From assembly GCF_003316635.1 (NCBI RefSeq), contig NZ_QNQP01000011.1:50362-114361 (forward strand): a stretch of DNA of 64,000 bases. Reading direction: 5' to 3'. The notes below the pieces were generated by a model. The model did not search any database. It had not been told where the DNA came from and saw only the letters and a list, made by a program, of their open reading frames with translations. Of this stretch, positions 9,378 through 17,856 are shown one piece after another. Each line of letters starts with the position of its first letter. Position 1 is the first letter of the stretch. Origin of the DNA: Roseovarius dicentrarchi (GTDB lineage Bacteria > Pseudomonadota > Alphaproteobacteria > Rhodobacterales > Rhodobacteraceae). The position numbers were made by a program, and so were the translations under genes.

Positions 9378-9986
9378 TCACACCTTGGCCGGATCCCACT
9401 GGGCAAGCACCTTGGAATTGTCGTCACTGTCATATTCATACAGCACCTGCTCCGTGACCCCCGGAATGGCGCCGAATTCTGCGGCCAGCGTCTTGGGCAG
9501 CCACGTTTGCGATACTTTGCCGGGGAAAAGCTCGGCCAGAATGCTCGACGTGCTGCGCGCGCATTGCGCTTGCGGCACCGGGCCATAGCCGAGGGCAAGC
9601 TGCATCGCCCGCTCTGCTATCTCCGGGGTAACGTCCAGTTCCTGTATTTGCACATGAAACGTTTTGCGGGCGTGAAACCGGGTATAGACATCAGCCACCA
9701 TCGGCGTGACGCCGAAGATCACGTCATTGCGCTCTGGTATCGTCTCGTGCTTGAACGATCCGGCGGGATCCCAGATCACCCGCTGTGAGCCGTTGATCAT
9801 CAGCGATGTATGCGCGCCGGCGCCGGTGTTGTTGTTCAGCATGGTAAACAGCGTCAGGCGCGGCGGCCCGTCATGCCGGTATGCCGCGCGCGCCACAGCC
9901 TCATCCGTGGCCCACACACCCGGAGGGGCAGCGCACCCGGCCAGCGCAAGCAGTCCGCAAAGGGCAAGAAGTAGAACGCGCATCAC
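9378..9986 (-). CDS. Putative lipoprotein of unknown function
   Basis: A 202-residue protein with a type II signal peptide. A hydrophobic n-terminal stretch ends in the lipobox LALAGC, so Cys18 (or Cys17 from the second ATG at 9983) would be lipidated. The mature part includes LFTMLNNNTGAGAHTSLMINGSQ and a conserved-looking GYGPVPQAQCARSTSSIL region, which resembles small periplasmic peptidase-like folds. No firm family is assigned. It lies 22 bases downstream of the oxidase subunit IV gene and may be co-transcribed with it. Confidence 0.8.
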   Translation of the reverse strand: MMRVLLLALCGLLALAGCAAPPGVWATDEAVARAAYRHDGPPRLTLFTMLNNNTGAGAHTSLMINGSQRVIWDPAGSFKHETIPERNDVIFGVTPMVADVYTRFHARKTFHVQIQELDVTPEIAERAMQLALGYGPVPQAQCARSTSSILAELFPGKVSQTWLPKTLAAEFGAIPGVTEQVLYEYDSDDNSKVLAQWDPAKV

Positions 9987-10008
9987 GCCCCTCCGGCAAG
10001 TGGCCAGC

Positions 10009-10146
10009 TCAGCTGTTGACCAGCGCCATGAAGATCAGCACGGCGATCGTTATGATACCGCCACGAACGACCCATTTCATAAAGCCGTCGAACGTCTTTT
10101 CCTGAACAGTGACGTCCATTTCGCCGTGTTTATGATGCTCAGCCAT
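10009..10146 (-). CDS. aa3-type cytochrome c oxidase subunit IV
   Basis: A 45-residue microprotein with a short charged N-terminus (MAEHHKHGEMDVTVQEK) and one transmembrane helix (about residues 27-43). This is the layout of the small bacterial aa3 oxidase subunit IV (Bact_cytox_IV family) of Paracoccus and Rhodobacter. The FDGFMKW stretch before the helix supports the match. It spans the inner membrane and binds subunits I and III of the oxidase. The catalytic subunits are not in the window. Confidence 0.85.
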   Translation of the reverse strand: MAEHHKHGEMDVTVQEKTFDGFMKWVVRGGIITIAVLIFMALVNS

Positions 10147-10344
10147 CTTTATGTCCGTCCCTTGAATGCCGAAGTTCTATGTTGGTTACCGCGTCCAAAC
10201 GCAATTCTCAATCCAGAATCACAATGCGTCATCCGTAAATCAAGCCGCTCTCGGCGGGCACTTCAGTGACTCATCTGATCCCATAAACATGAAAATTGCG
10301 TTATCAGCGTTCCGAAACCTCTTTCCGGCCCGCGCGGACCGGCA

Positions 10345-10803
10345 TCACGGCTTGTCCAGTTCTGCCGCCAGGCGAAAGCCGATCCTTTCCGGTTCGGCCT
10401 GCGCCTTGGGTTTCGGCAGGGCGCGCAAAATAACGCTTAGCTGGCTGACATGCTGGATCAGCTGGGTTTTCCGGCCCGACGGATCGGTGCCGTAGAACGT
10501 CACGATGTCGGGGTCGAAATACCCCATGCCGTCAATTTTAACCACGCCCGCATCGCTGCCGACAAACCCCATGGCCGCCTCGTGTTCGTTATCCAGCGTC
10601 TTTTCAAAGTTCTGGATATACAGAATCAGCCGCTCGTAGGCCCATTGTGCGGGGCTTTTCGCCTCGACCGGGTTTTCGGTGATGCTGCCGGGTGCGTCCT
10701 CGGTCACGCTGCCGCGACTGCCATCCTTGTGAACCTCGCGGCAGCGCGGCATCAGCACGTCAGCCTCGGCCGCCTCGGCGGCTGTATTTATGTTCTCGCC
10801 CAC
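10345..10803 (-). CDS. DUF6173 family protein
   Basis: About 152 residues from the GTG at 10803, one base after the stop of the MBL gene. The C-terminal half has AYERLILYIQNFEKTLD, the acidic GMGYFDPDIVTFYG core and QLIQHVSQLSVILRALPK, a pattern I know as DUF6173 from Rhodobacterales. The N-terminal 50 residues are low-complexity and acidic. The function is unknown. It is probably translated by coupling from the MBL hydrolase gene. An internal ATG 18 codons in is an alternative start. Confidence 0.75.
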   Translation of the reverse strand: MGENINTAAEAAEADVLMPRCREVHKDGSRGSVTEDAPGSITENPVEAKSPAQWAYERLILYIQNFEKTLDNEHEAAMGFVGSDAGVVKIDGMGYFDPDIVTFYGTDPSGRKTQLIQHVSQLSVILRALPKPKAQAEPERIGFRLAAELDKP

Positions 10804-10804
10804 G

Positions 10805-11866
10805 TCACCGCTCCCTTGCTTGCCACAGCCACGCGCCATCGTCGCGCAGGCGCCGTGTGATCCGTCCCAGCTTATGCAAGTGGTTGAGATGTGCAACCGC
10901 CTCGACCAGGGCCAGCCCGTAGGTGCCCGCATCAATCCGGCGCTTGAACAGCGGGCCAAAGCACTCTGCCGCCGTATGCGGGCTTTGCAGATGCGCCTCC
11001 AGCCGCCGCAGGGCGCCGTGGTGATTTTCAATCAGTTGGCGCATGCGCAGCGGCAACCCGGTAAAGGGCAGCTTGTGCCCGCCCAGCACCAGATGATCCT
11101 CGCGCGCGTGCTGCGCCAGACGGTCGCACGCCTCCAGCCAGTCGGCCAGCGGATCGGCCTCCGGCTCGGTCGCGTAGACGCCGATATTGGGGCTGATCGA
11201 CGGCAGGATCTGATCGCCCGCAATCACCAGATTGCAGTCCCGGCTCCACAGTGTCAGATGCTCGGGCGCGTGGCCGCCGCCGATGCGCACGTCCCAGTCG
11301 CGCCCGGCCGCAGTGAGCGTATCGCCCTCATGCAGCCGGGTGTAACCCACCGGCAACGGCGCACAGACATCGGCAAAGTTATAGGGCCGCGCATCTTTGC
11401 GCGCCGCGTATATTTCGGGGTCCATCCCGGCCCGCTGCCAATGCGCCAGCGCGTGCGGCGTTGGCCGCGCCTCCTCATCCAGGATCAGCATGCGCGCCAT
11501 CAGCCACGCGGTGCGCGTGGTCAACAGCTCGGCGCCGCAGCGCTCCATCAGCCAGCCGGCCATGCCGATGTGATCGGGGTGGTGGTGCGTCAGGATGACC
11601 CTGCGCACCGGCAGACCGGCCAGCGGCCCGGCCAGCAACCGCTCCCACAAGGCGATGCCCCGGCGCGAGCGGATGCCGGTATCAACAATGGTCCAGCCGT
11701 CGCTGTCGCGCAGCGCATAGATGTTGACGTGATCCAGCGCCATCGGCAGCGGCAACCGCATCCACAAAACGCCCGGCGCGATTTCTGTCGCGGCCCCCTC
11801 GGCGGGCGGCTCGGGCCACGGATAGCGGATGCCGCCCGGCTCTGCGCCTGTTGTCACTGGGTCCAT
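10805..11866 (-). CDS. MBL-fold metallo-hydrolase
   Basis: This 353-residue metallo-beta-lactamase-fold hydrolase starts at ATG 11866. The zinc motif THHHPDHIG is present, with a second metal ligand region GGHAPEH and an Asp-containing VIAGDQILPSISPNIG. The C-terminal helical tail is typical of the LACTB2-like/hydroxyacylglutathione hydrolase-like subgroup. The substrate cannot be predicted, although thioesters and phosphodiesters are common in this fold. It is divergent from the tsaC gene over a 90-base spacer and upstream of the DUF6173 gene. Confidence 0.88.
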   Translation of the reverse strand: MDPVTTGAEPGGIRYPWPEPPAEGAATEIAPGVLWMRLPLPMALDHVNIYALRDSDGWTIVDTGIRSRRGIALWERLLAGPLAGLPVRRVILTHHHPDHIGMAGWLMERCGAELLTTRTAWLMARMLILDEEARPTPHALAHWQRAGMDPEIYAARKDARPYNFADVCAPLPVGYTRLHEGDTLTAAGRDWDVRIGGGHAPEHLTLWSRDCNLVIAGDQILPSISPNIGVYATEPEADPLADWLEACDRLAQHAREDHLVLGGHKLPFTGLPLRMRQLIENHHGALRRLEAHLQSPHTAAECFGPLFKRRIDAGTYGLALVEAVAHLNHLHKLGRITRRLRDDGAWLWQARER

Positions 11867-11956
11867 ATCCGGCCTCCTTCTTGGCAATGACCGCCCGGCA
11901 CGATAAGCAGGGTCTGCGCCCTGCCTACCCCCATTACGCCAAGGATTCCAACGCAA

Positions 11957-12895
11957 GTGCTGACCCGCATGCTCCCTGCCGATGAGACCGGCATCGCAGA
12001 GGCCGCCGCCGCGCTGTCTGCGGGTGATCTGGTCGCGATCCCGACCGAAACGGTCTACGGCCTTGCCGGCGATGCGCGCAGTGGCACCGCGGTCGCGCGT
12101 ATTTTCGAGGCAAAGGGCAGGCCAAGCTTCAACCCGCTGATCGTCCACGTACCGGATATCGCAGCGGCGCAGACCTATGGCATCTGGTCCGACACCGCGC
12201 AGAAACTGGCCGCCGCATTCTGGCCCGGCCCGCTGACGCTGGTCCTGCGATTGCGCCCCGGCTGCGGGCTGTCCAGCCTTGTCACCGCCGGGCAAGACAG
12301 CGTGGCGTTGCGCATCCCGGCGCACCCGGTCGCGCTTGCGCTTCTGCGCGCGTTCGGCGCCCCTCTGGCCGCGCCATCGGCCAATCCGTCGGGGCAGATC
12401 AGCCCGACACTGCCCGCCCATGTCGCGGACGGGCTTGGGGGCCGCATCGCGGCAATTCTGGATGGCGGCGCCTGCGGGATCGGCGTCGAATCGACCATCA
12501 TCGGCCTGACCGGCACGCCAACGCTGCTCCGCCCCGGCGGCTTGCCCGTCGAGACGGTCGAGGACGTGATCGGCGCCCCCCTGACCCAGTGGCAGGACGG
12601 GGATACCCTGACGGCGCCCGGCCAGCTTGGCTCGCATTACGCCCCCAAGGCTTTGATGCGCCTGAACGCGGGTGCGGCGCGCCCCGGCGAGACGCTGCTC
12701 GGCTTCGGCACGTCCGAGGGTGCGGCGCTGAACCTCTCACGCACCGGCGATCTGACCGAAGCGGCGGCAAACCTGTTTGATCATCTGCATCAGCTGGACC
12801 GCACCGCACAGCGTATCGCCGTCGCACCAATCCCCGAGCATGGCCTTGGCCGCGCGATCAATGATCGTCTGCGCCGCGCCGCTGCCCCGCGATAG
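11957..12895 (+). CDS. tsaC: L-threonylcarbamoyladenylate synthase (Sua5/TsaC type)
   Basis: A 312-residue enzyme with an N-terminal YrdC domain (IPTETVYGLAGDA, KGRPSFNPLIVHV, SANPSGQISPT) and a C-terminal Sua5 domain entered by the linker APGQLGSHYAPKA. It makes threonylcarbamoyl-AMP from threonine, bicarbonate and ATP for the t6A37 modification of ANN-decoding tRNAs. The length fits the two-domain Sua5 form rather than short TsaC. The start is drawn at GTG 11957; ATG 11969 is possible. Confidence 0.92.
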   Translation: MLTRMLPADETGIAEAAAALSAGDLVAIPTETVYGLAGDARSGTAVARIFEAKGRPSFNPLIVHVPDIAAAQTYGIWSDTAQKLAAAFWPGPLTLVLRLRPGCGLSSLVTAGQDSVALRIPAHPVALALLRAFGAPLAAPSANPSGQISPTLPAHVADGLGGRIAAILDGGACGIGVESTIIGLTGTPTLLRPGGLPVETVEDVIGAPLTQWQDGDTLTAPGQLGSHYAPKALMRLNAGAARPGETLLGFGTSEGAALNLSRTGDLTEAAANLFDHLHQLDRTAQRIAVAPIPEHGLGRAINDRLRRAAAPR

Positions 12896-12906
12896 GCGGC
12901 GCGCTG

Positions 12907-12927
12907 CATCCTGCCCAAAATACGCTC
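12907..12927 (+). repeat. Dispersed intergenic motif, copy B (diverged)
   Basis: CATCCTGCCCAAAATACGC plus two bases, between the convergent ends of tsaC and the YqgE gene. It shares the CATC-T-C-AAATAC core with copies A and C. Confidence 0.4.
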
Positions 12928-12949
12928 GCCGCAGGCGATCCCGCCGCGC

Positions 12950-13537
12950 TCAGGCCGTGCCGGCCTCTGCGGACAGCGCCAGCGGGTCGATGCCCAGCAC
13001 AGCCAGCGCCGCGCTCCACTTGGCGCTGTTGGGCGTTCCGAATACCAGCGCCGGGCTGGCGTCACAGATCAGCCAGCCGTTCTGCGCAATCTCGCCCTCC
13101 AGCTGTCCGGCGCCCCAGCCGGCATAGCCCAGCGCGACCAGCGCCATGCCCGGCCCCTGCCCTGCGGCCATATCCTCCAGAATATCCAGCGTTGCTGTCA
13201 TCGAGAATACGCCGTCCACCTCCAGCGTTGAGATAGATGACCGATATCCCGCCTCGTGCAGGACAAATCCGCGCCCGCCCTCGACAGGGCCGCCGAAATG
13301 AATGGGCAACTGGCGCGCGCCCGGCACAGACTCGATCTCGAGCTGCTCCAGCAGATCGCTCAGCTTCAGGTCATCGGCCAGCTTGTTCAACACCAGCCCC
13401 ATCGCGCCCTCGTCCGAATGGGCGCAGATATACACGATGGACTGGCCAAAGCGCGGATCCTCCATGCCCGGCATGGCAATCAGGATGCGGCCCGTCAGGT
13501 CCATCATCGGCGAGGGTGTCTCTGTAAGCGTGCTCAT
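12950..13537 (-). CDS. YqgE/AlgH family protein
   Basis: A 195-residue protein from ATG 13537. It has the family features LTGRILIAMPGMEDPRF, the VYICAHSDEGAMGLVLNK segment, a GGPV-GRGFVLH block and GYAGWGAGQLEGEI near the C-terminus. YqgE/AlgH proteins are cytoplasmic and of unclear biochemical role; AlgH influences alginate genes in Pseudomonas. The gene is convergent with tsaC and divergent from the DsbD-like gene. Confidence 0.92.
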   Translation of the reverse strand: MSTLTETPSPMMDLTGRILIAMPGMEDPRFGQSIVYICAHSDEGAMGLVLNKLADDLKLSDLLEQLEIESVPGARQLPIHFGGPVEGGRGFVLHEAGYRSSISTLEVDGVFSMTATLDILEDMAAGQGPGMALVALGYAGWGAGQLEGEIAQNGWLICDASPALVFGTPNSAKWSAALAVLGIDPLALSAEAGTA

Positions 13538-13634
13538 ACCAACAGAATGGGTGCTGGCGCCCGGCAAGGCAAGGGGCGGCGCCATTTCAGCCCGCTGACC
13601 GAGATGTGAGTTGGCTTTTGCGCCGCCGCAAGGC

Positions 13635-14453
13635 ATGTCGAAAGGTATGAAGCATATCCTCCTCTCTCTTGCCGCCGCCCTGACGCTCGGCACGGCAGCC
13701 ATGGCGCAAAATATGGACGCGCTGACTTCGGCGCGCCTTCTGCCGGGTTGGCGCATGGCCGATGGCACCCATATGGCCGCGGTCGAGCTGCGCCTTGCGC
13801 CGGGGTGGAAGACCTATTGGCGCGCGCCCGGCGATCTGGGGATACCGCCGCGTTTTGACTGGCGCGGCTCCGGCAATCTGGCCGGTGTCGATATTCGCTG
13901 GCCCACCCCCCGGCGCATCCAGCAGGGCGATGATATCACCATCGGTTATCACGACATTCTGGTGCTGCCGCTGCATGTCATGGCCAAAGACCCGCGCAAG
14001 GATATCGACCTGACCGGCACCGTCGATCTGGGGGTGTGCCGCGATGTGTGCATGCCGCTGACACTCAGCCTGTCCGCGAACCTGCCCAACGGCGCGGCGC
14101 AGCGCGATGGCCGCATCGCCGCCGCCCTGACCGACCGTCCCCTGACCGCGTCAGAGGCGGGCGCCAGCGCCGTCAGCTGCACCATATCGCCCGGCAAGGA
14201 TGGCCAGTTGACCCTGCGCGCCGAAATGACCCTGCCCCCGGTCGGTGGCTCCGAATCGGCTGTGATCGAGGCGGGCGATCCCAATCTGTGGATCGCAGAG
14301 CCTGCGCTGACGCGGCAGGGCAACACGCTGATTGCACAGACGCGGGTGGCCCATGTCGGCGGACGTGCCTTTGCGCTGGACCGTTCGGAATTGCGCCTGA
14401 CCATCGTCGGCGCGCAGCAGGCGGTGGATATTCAGGGCTGTCCCGCCAAGTAA
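13635..14453 (+). CDS. Periplasmic DsbD-alpha/ScsB-like domain protein
   Basis: About 272 residues with a Sec signal peptide (MKHILLSLAAALTLGTAAMA from the internal ATG 13647; ATG 13635 adds MSKG). The mature protein has the WKTYWRAPGDLGIPPRF and VLPL motifs of the DsbD N-terminal (alpha) domain family and a LGVCRDVCMP pair of cysteines that could carry a redox disulfide. No membrane or thioredoxin domain follows, so a separate partner would be needed. It probably acts in periplasmic thiol exchange. It is convergent with the RND pump. Confidence 0.78.
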   Translation: MSKGMKHILLSLAAALTLGTAAMAQNMDALTSARLLPGWRMADGTHMAAVELRLAPGWKTYWRAPGDLGIPPRFDWRGSGNLAGVDIRWPTPRRIQQGDDITIGYHDILVLPLHVMAKDPRKDIDLTGTVDLGVCRDVCMPLTLSLSANLPNGAAQRDGRIAAALTDRPLTASEAGASAVSCTISPGKDGQLTLRAEMTLPPVGGSESAVIEAGDPNLWIAEPALTRQGNTLIAQTRVAHVGGRAFALDRSELRLTIVGAQQAVDIQGCPAK

Positions 14454-14457
14454 GGGA

Positions 14458-17400
14458 TCACACCCGCCGCGCGCGCAGCATTTGCGCGATGCCGAGGCCG
14501 ATGTAGGCCGCCACGACCAGCGCGAGCGCCCCCAGCACAAAGGCGGCCAGCGCGCCCGGCATGGCGGGCATGCGCGCCGTCATCGGCAAAACCGCCTGCA
14601 CCGCTGCGGGCATGCGCCCCAGCACCATCGCCGCGCCCAGCGTGGCGGCAAACCAGGCCGCCATCGCGGCTGCTGCCACCAGCATCGCGGCACGCACACC
14701 GCCCGCGCGGAACCTCAAACCGCGCCGCAGCGCCGCCATCTGCCGCGCCAGATCATGCTGCATCGCGATCAGCGCGGGCACCACCAGCAGGACCAGCATC
14801 ATCCCAAAGCCCAACCCGTAAACCAGCGTGATCACTGTCGGCTTCAGGAATTGCGCTTGCTGGCTGCGCTCGAACAGCAGCGGCATCAGGCCCAGAACGG
14901 TGGTCAGCGTGGTCAGCAGCACGGGGCGCAGCCGGTCGGCGGCGCCGTCGATAATGGCCGGAATCAGCCCCCGCTCGGCGGCGTATTCATCAATCGTTGT
15001 GACCAACACGATGGAATCGTTGATGATGATCCCCGTCATGCCCAAAAGGCCGACAACCGTGAACATGCTCAGCGGAACGCCCCACGCATAATGGCCGTAA
15101 ATCGTGCCCACCAGACCGAAGGGAATGATCGCCATCACCACCAAGGGCCGCGTCCAGCTGCCGAAAACCCATGCCAGCACCAGATAAATCCCCACCAGCG
15201 TCAGCATCAAACCCAGCAGCGCGTCGTTCAGAAAATCGCTTTCCTGTTCGGCAAGGCCGGACAGGCGCCAGTTCACCTGCGCCTCGGCGGCGATCCGGGG
15301 CAGAATATCACTGCGCAGCAATTCCTGGATTTCGGCGGCACGGGCCGGGTCATCCTCGGATATGTCGCCTGTCACGCTGATCAGGCGCACGCCGTTTTCC
15401 CGCCGCACGGTAGAGAACCCGTCGCGCCGTTCGGTCGTCACGATACCCGACAGCGGCACATAGGCGCCGCCCGGCGTGCGCAGCTGGGTACGCTCCAGAA
15501 AATCCGCCGTCAGCTCGCCCTCGGGCAGTTCCACCCAGATTTCGGCGCTGCGCGGTCCGACAGGATAGGTTGCCGCCTCGATCCCGCCGAGACGGGCGCG
15601 CAATTCGCGCCCCAGCGCGTCGATGTCAAACCCCAGCGCGGCGCCCTGCGGGGTCAGGTCCAGCACCAGCTCTTCCTTGTCATAGGCCAGATCATCCTCA
15701 ACCCCCGTCACCTCGGGGAAGCGCAGCAGCGCGTCTTTCAGGCGCTGCGCCGCGGCCTTGAGCGTGGGCGCATCGGCGCCATAAAACTGCACGTCCAGCG
15801 CATCACCGCCCGGCCCGCTGCGCCAGCCCCGAAAGCTGACCGTTTCGGCCAGCGGATGAGGCACCACGCGATCCTGCAACTCGGCCACAAAGGCAAAGCT
15901 GCTATAGGGGCGCAGGTCGGAATCAATCAGCTCGATGGAAATACCGCCCAGCTGGTCAGGCTCTTTCGTTTCGGTCCCGGCCAGGCCAAAGCCCGCATTT
16001 CCGCCAATTTCGGCAATGACATAGCTCAGCGGATTGCGCCCATGCTCGGCCTCGTATTCGGCTGCCAGCTCGGCCGTGGCGCGCTGCATCTCGCGCATCA
16101 TCTCCAGCGAATCGGCGCGCGTGGCGCCGGGCGCCATGGCGAAATTGCCGGTCACGCTGCCCTGCTCGGGCGAATCGAAAAACCGCCACGTCACGTCGCC
16201 GCGCGCAAACAGCGCCGCCTGCGATGCCAGCAGCGCAATCACCCCGGCCAGCACCGGATAGCGCGCCCAGACCACGCCCGCCATCAGCGGGCGAAAGAGC
16301 CGCGCGCGCACCCATTCGAAACCGGCATTCACCACCCGCGACGGCAGGTCATACCAATGCACCCGCGCCGAGGCCGCCAGCGCATGGCTCATGTGGTGCG
16401 GCAGGATCAGGAAACATTCAGCCAGCGATGCGGCCAGCACCACAACCACGGTAAACGGGATGTCGGAGATCAGATCGCCGAAACTGCCCGCAATCGCCAT
16501 CAGCCCCAGAAACGCGATCACCGTCGTCAGGGTCGCGGCAAAGACAGGCATCGCCATGCGCCGCGCGGCATTTTCCGCCGCCACCACCGGCGATTCGCCC
16601 AAGCCCCGCGCCCGCGCATCGGCATGTTCGCCCACGACGATGGCATCATCCACCACGATGCCCAGCGTGATGATCAGCGCAAACAGCGAGATCATGTTGA
16701 TCGTGATCCCCGCCGCGTACATCAGCGCCACCGCCGCCAGCAGCGCGACGGGTATCCCCGCCACCACCCAGAACGCCGTGCGCGCGTTCAGGAACAAAAA
16801 CAGCAGCATCACCACCAGCCCAAGGCCCACCGCCGCATTGTCCAGCAAGGTCTGAAGCCGGCCCGAGATCATCTCGGACCGGGTGCGGATCAGGTCGATG
16901 CTGACCCCCTCGGGCAGGCTGCGCGCCATGTCGCGCGCCACGCGGCTGACCTGTTCCTGAATGCCAATCGCATCGCCATCGGCCGACCGGTCCACCCGGA
17001 TCGACATGGCCGGATTATCGCCCACGAAATAGCCCCGCTCGCGCCCGGCGCCTTCGCTGCGGATCGTCGCCACGTCGCCCACGGTCAGACGCGAGCCGCC
17101 GGGATTAACGCGCAGCGTGATCGCGGCGATCTGGTCGGCATCGCGTTTTTCCACGCCGGTGCGCACGCGGGTATTGGCGCCGGTCACATCGCCTGCCGGG
17201 TCGGTATCAACCTCTGCGGCGATGGCGGCGGCGATCTGCGCCATGGTCACGTCATAGGCCATCAGCGACGTTGTCGGCACCTCGACAACCGTTTGCGGAG
17301 CCGCAACGCCGCGCACGGTGGTGCGGGTCACACCCACTTCGAACAGGCGCGTGACCATCTCATCGGCGTAAAGACCCAGCTGATTGACGCCGACGGGGCC

Positions 17401-17853
17401 GGTGATGACCACATCCGTCACCCTGTCGGTCCAGCTGCCGCGCCGCACGCTGGGCTCCTCGGCCTCGTCCGGCAGGGTGGTGATGGAATCCACCGCCGTC
17501 TGCACATCGCTGGAGGCGCGGGACATGTCCCAGCCCGGCTGAAATTCAATCAGAATGCTGCCAAAATTCTCGCGGCTGGTGGCCGAGGTGCTGTCGACGC
17601 CTTCGATCGCCTGCATTTCAGGCTCCAGCACCTGAATGATCGCGGCGTCGATATCCTCGGCGCCCGCGCCGCGCCACTCGACCGAGACCGAGACGTTGGC
17701 GATGACCACATCGGGGAAAAACTGCGCCCGCATATTGGGAATTGCGGCCAGCCCCAGCACGACCATAACCACCAGCAGCAGGTTTGCCGCCGTGCGGTGG
17801 CGGGTAAAGTAGGACAGCACGCCGCCGGCGGATTTTGGCATCGGGCGCACCAT
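14458..17853 (-). CDS. Efflux RND transporter permease subunit
   Basis: A 1131-residue inner-membrane RND permease. The first helix follows SYFTRHRTAANLLLVVMVVLG, and proton-relay acids lie in LGIVVDDAIVVGEHADAR in TM4. Two large periplasmic loops and the mirrored second half (GMTGIIINDSIVLV) are present. It is about 80-100 residues longer than typical AcrB-type permeases, because two additional hydrophobic segments follow the usual end near residue 1040. The upstream adaptor gene ends 3 bases before its start. No outer-membrane factor is in the window, so the pump must use a remote channel. The substrate is unknown. Confidence 0.93.
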   Translation of the reverse strand: MVRPMPKSAGGVLSYFTRHRTAANLLLVVMVVLGLAAIPNMRAQFFPDVVIANVSVSVEWRGAGAEDIDAAIIQVLEPEMQAIEGVDSTSATSRENFGSILIEFQPGWDMSRASSDVQTAVDSITTLPDEAEEPSVRRGSWTDRVTDVVITGPVGVNQLGLYADEMVTRLFEVGVTRTTVRGVAAPQTVVEVPTTSLMAYDVTMAQIAAAIAAEVDTDPAGDVTGANTRVRTGVEKRDADQIAAITLRVNPGGSRLTVGDVATIRSEGAGRERGYFVGDNPAMSIRVDRSADGDAIGIQEQVSRVARDMARSLPEGVSIDLIRTRSEMISGRLQTLLDNAAVGLGLVVMLLFLFLNARTAFWVVAGIPVALLAAVALMYAAGITINMISLFALIITLGIVVDDAIVVGEHADARARGLGESPVVAAENAARRMAMPVFAATLTTVIAFLGLMAIAGSFGDLISDIPFTVVVVLAASLAECFLILPHHMSHALAASARVHWYDLPSRVVNAGFEWVRARLFRPLMAGVVWARYPVLAGVIALLASQAALFARGDVTWRFFDSPEQGSVTGNFAMAPGATRADSLEMMREMQRATAELAAEYEAEHGRNPLSYVIAEIGGNAGFGLAGTETKEPDQLGGISIELIDSDLRPYSSFAFVAELQDRVVPHPLAETVSFRGWRSGPGGDALDVQFYGADAPTLKAAAQRLKDALLRFPEVTGVEDDLAYDKEELVLDLTPQGAALGFDIDALGRELRARLGGIEAATYPVGPRSAEIWVELPEGELTADFLERTQLRTPGGAYVPLSGIVTTERRDGFSTVRRENGVRLISVTGDISEDDPARAAEIQELLRSDILPRIAAEAQVNWRLSGLAEQESDFLNDALLGLMLTLVGIYLVLAWVFGSWTRPLVVMAIIPFGLVGTIYGHYAWGVPLSMFTVVGLLGMTGIIINDSIVLVTTIDEYAAERGLIPAIIDGAADRLRPVLLTTLTTVLGLMPLLFERSQQAQFLKPTVITLVYGLGFGMMLVLLVVPALIAMQHDLARQMAALRRGLRFRAGGVRAAMLVAAAAMAAWFAATLGAAMVLGRMPAAVQAVLPMTARMPAMPGALAAFVLGALALVVAAYIGLGIAQMLRARRV

Positions 17854-17856
17854 GCC

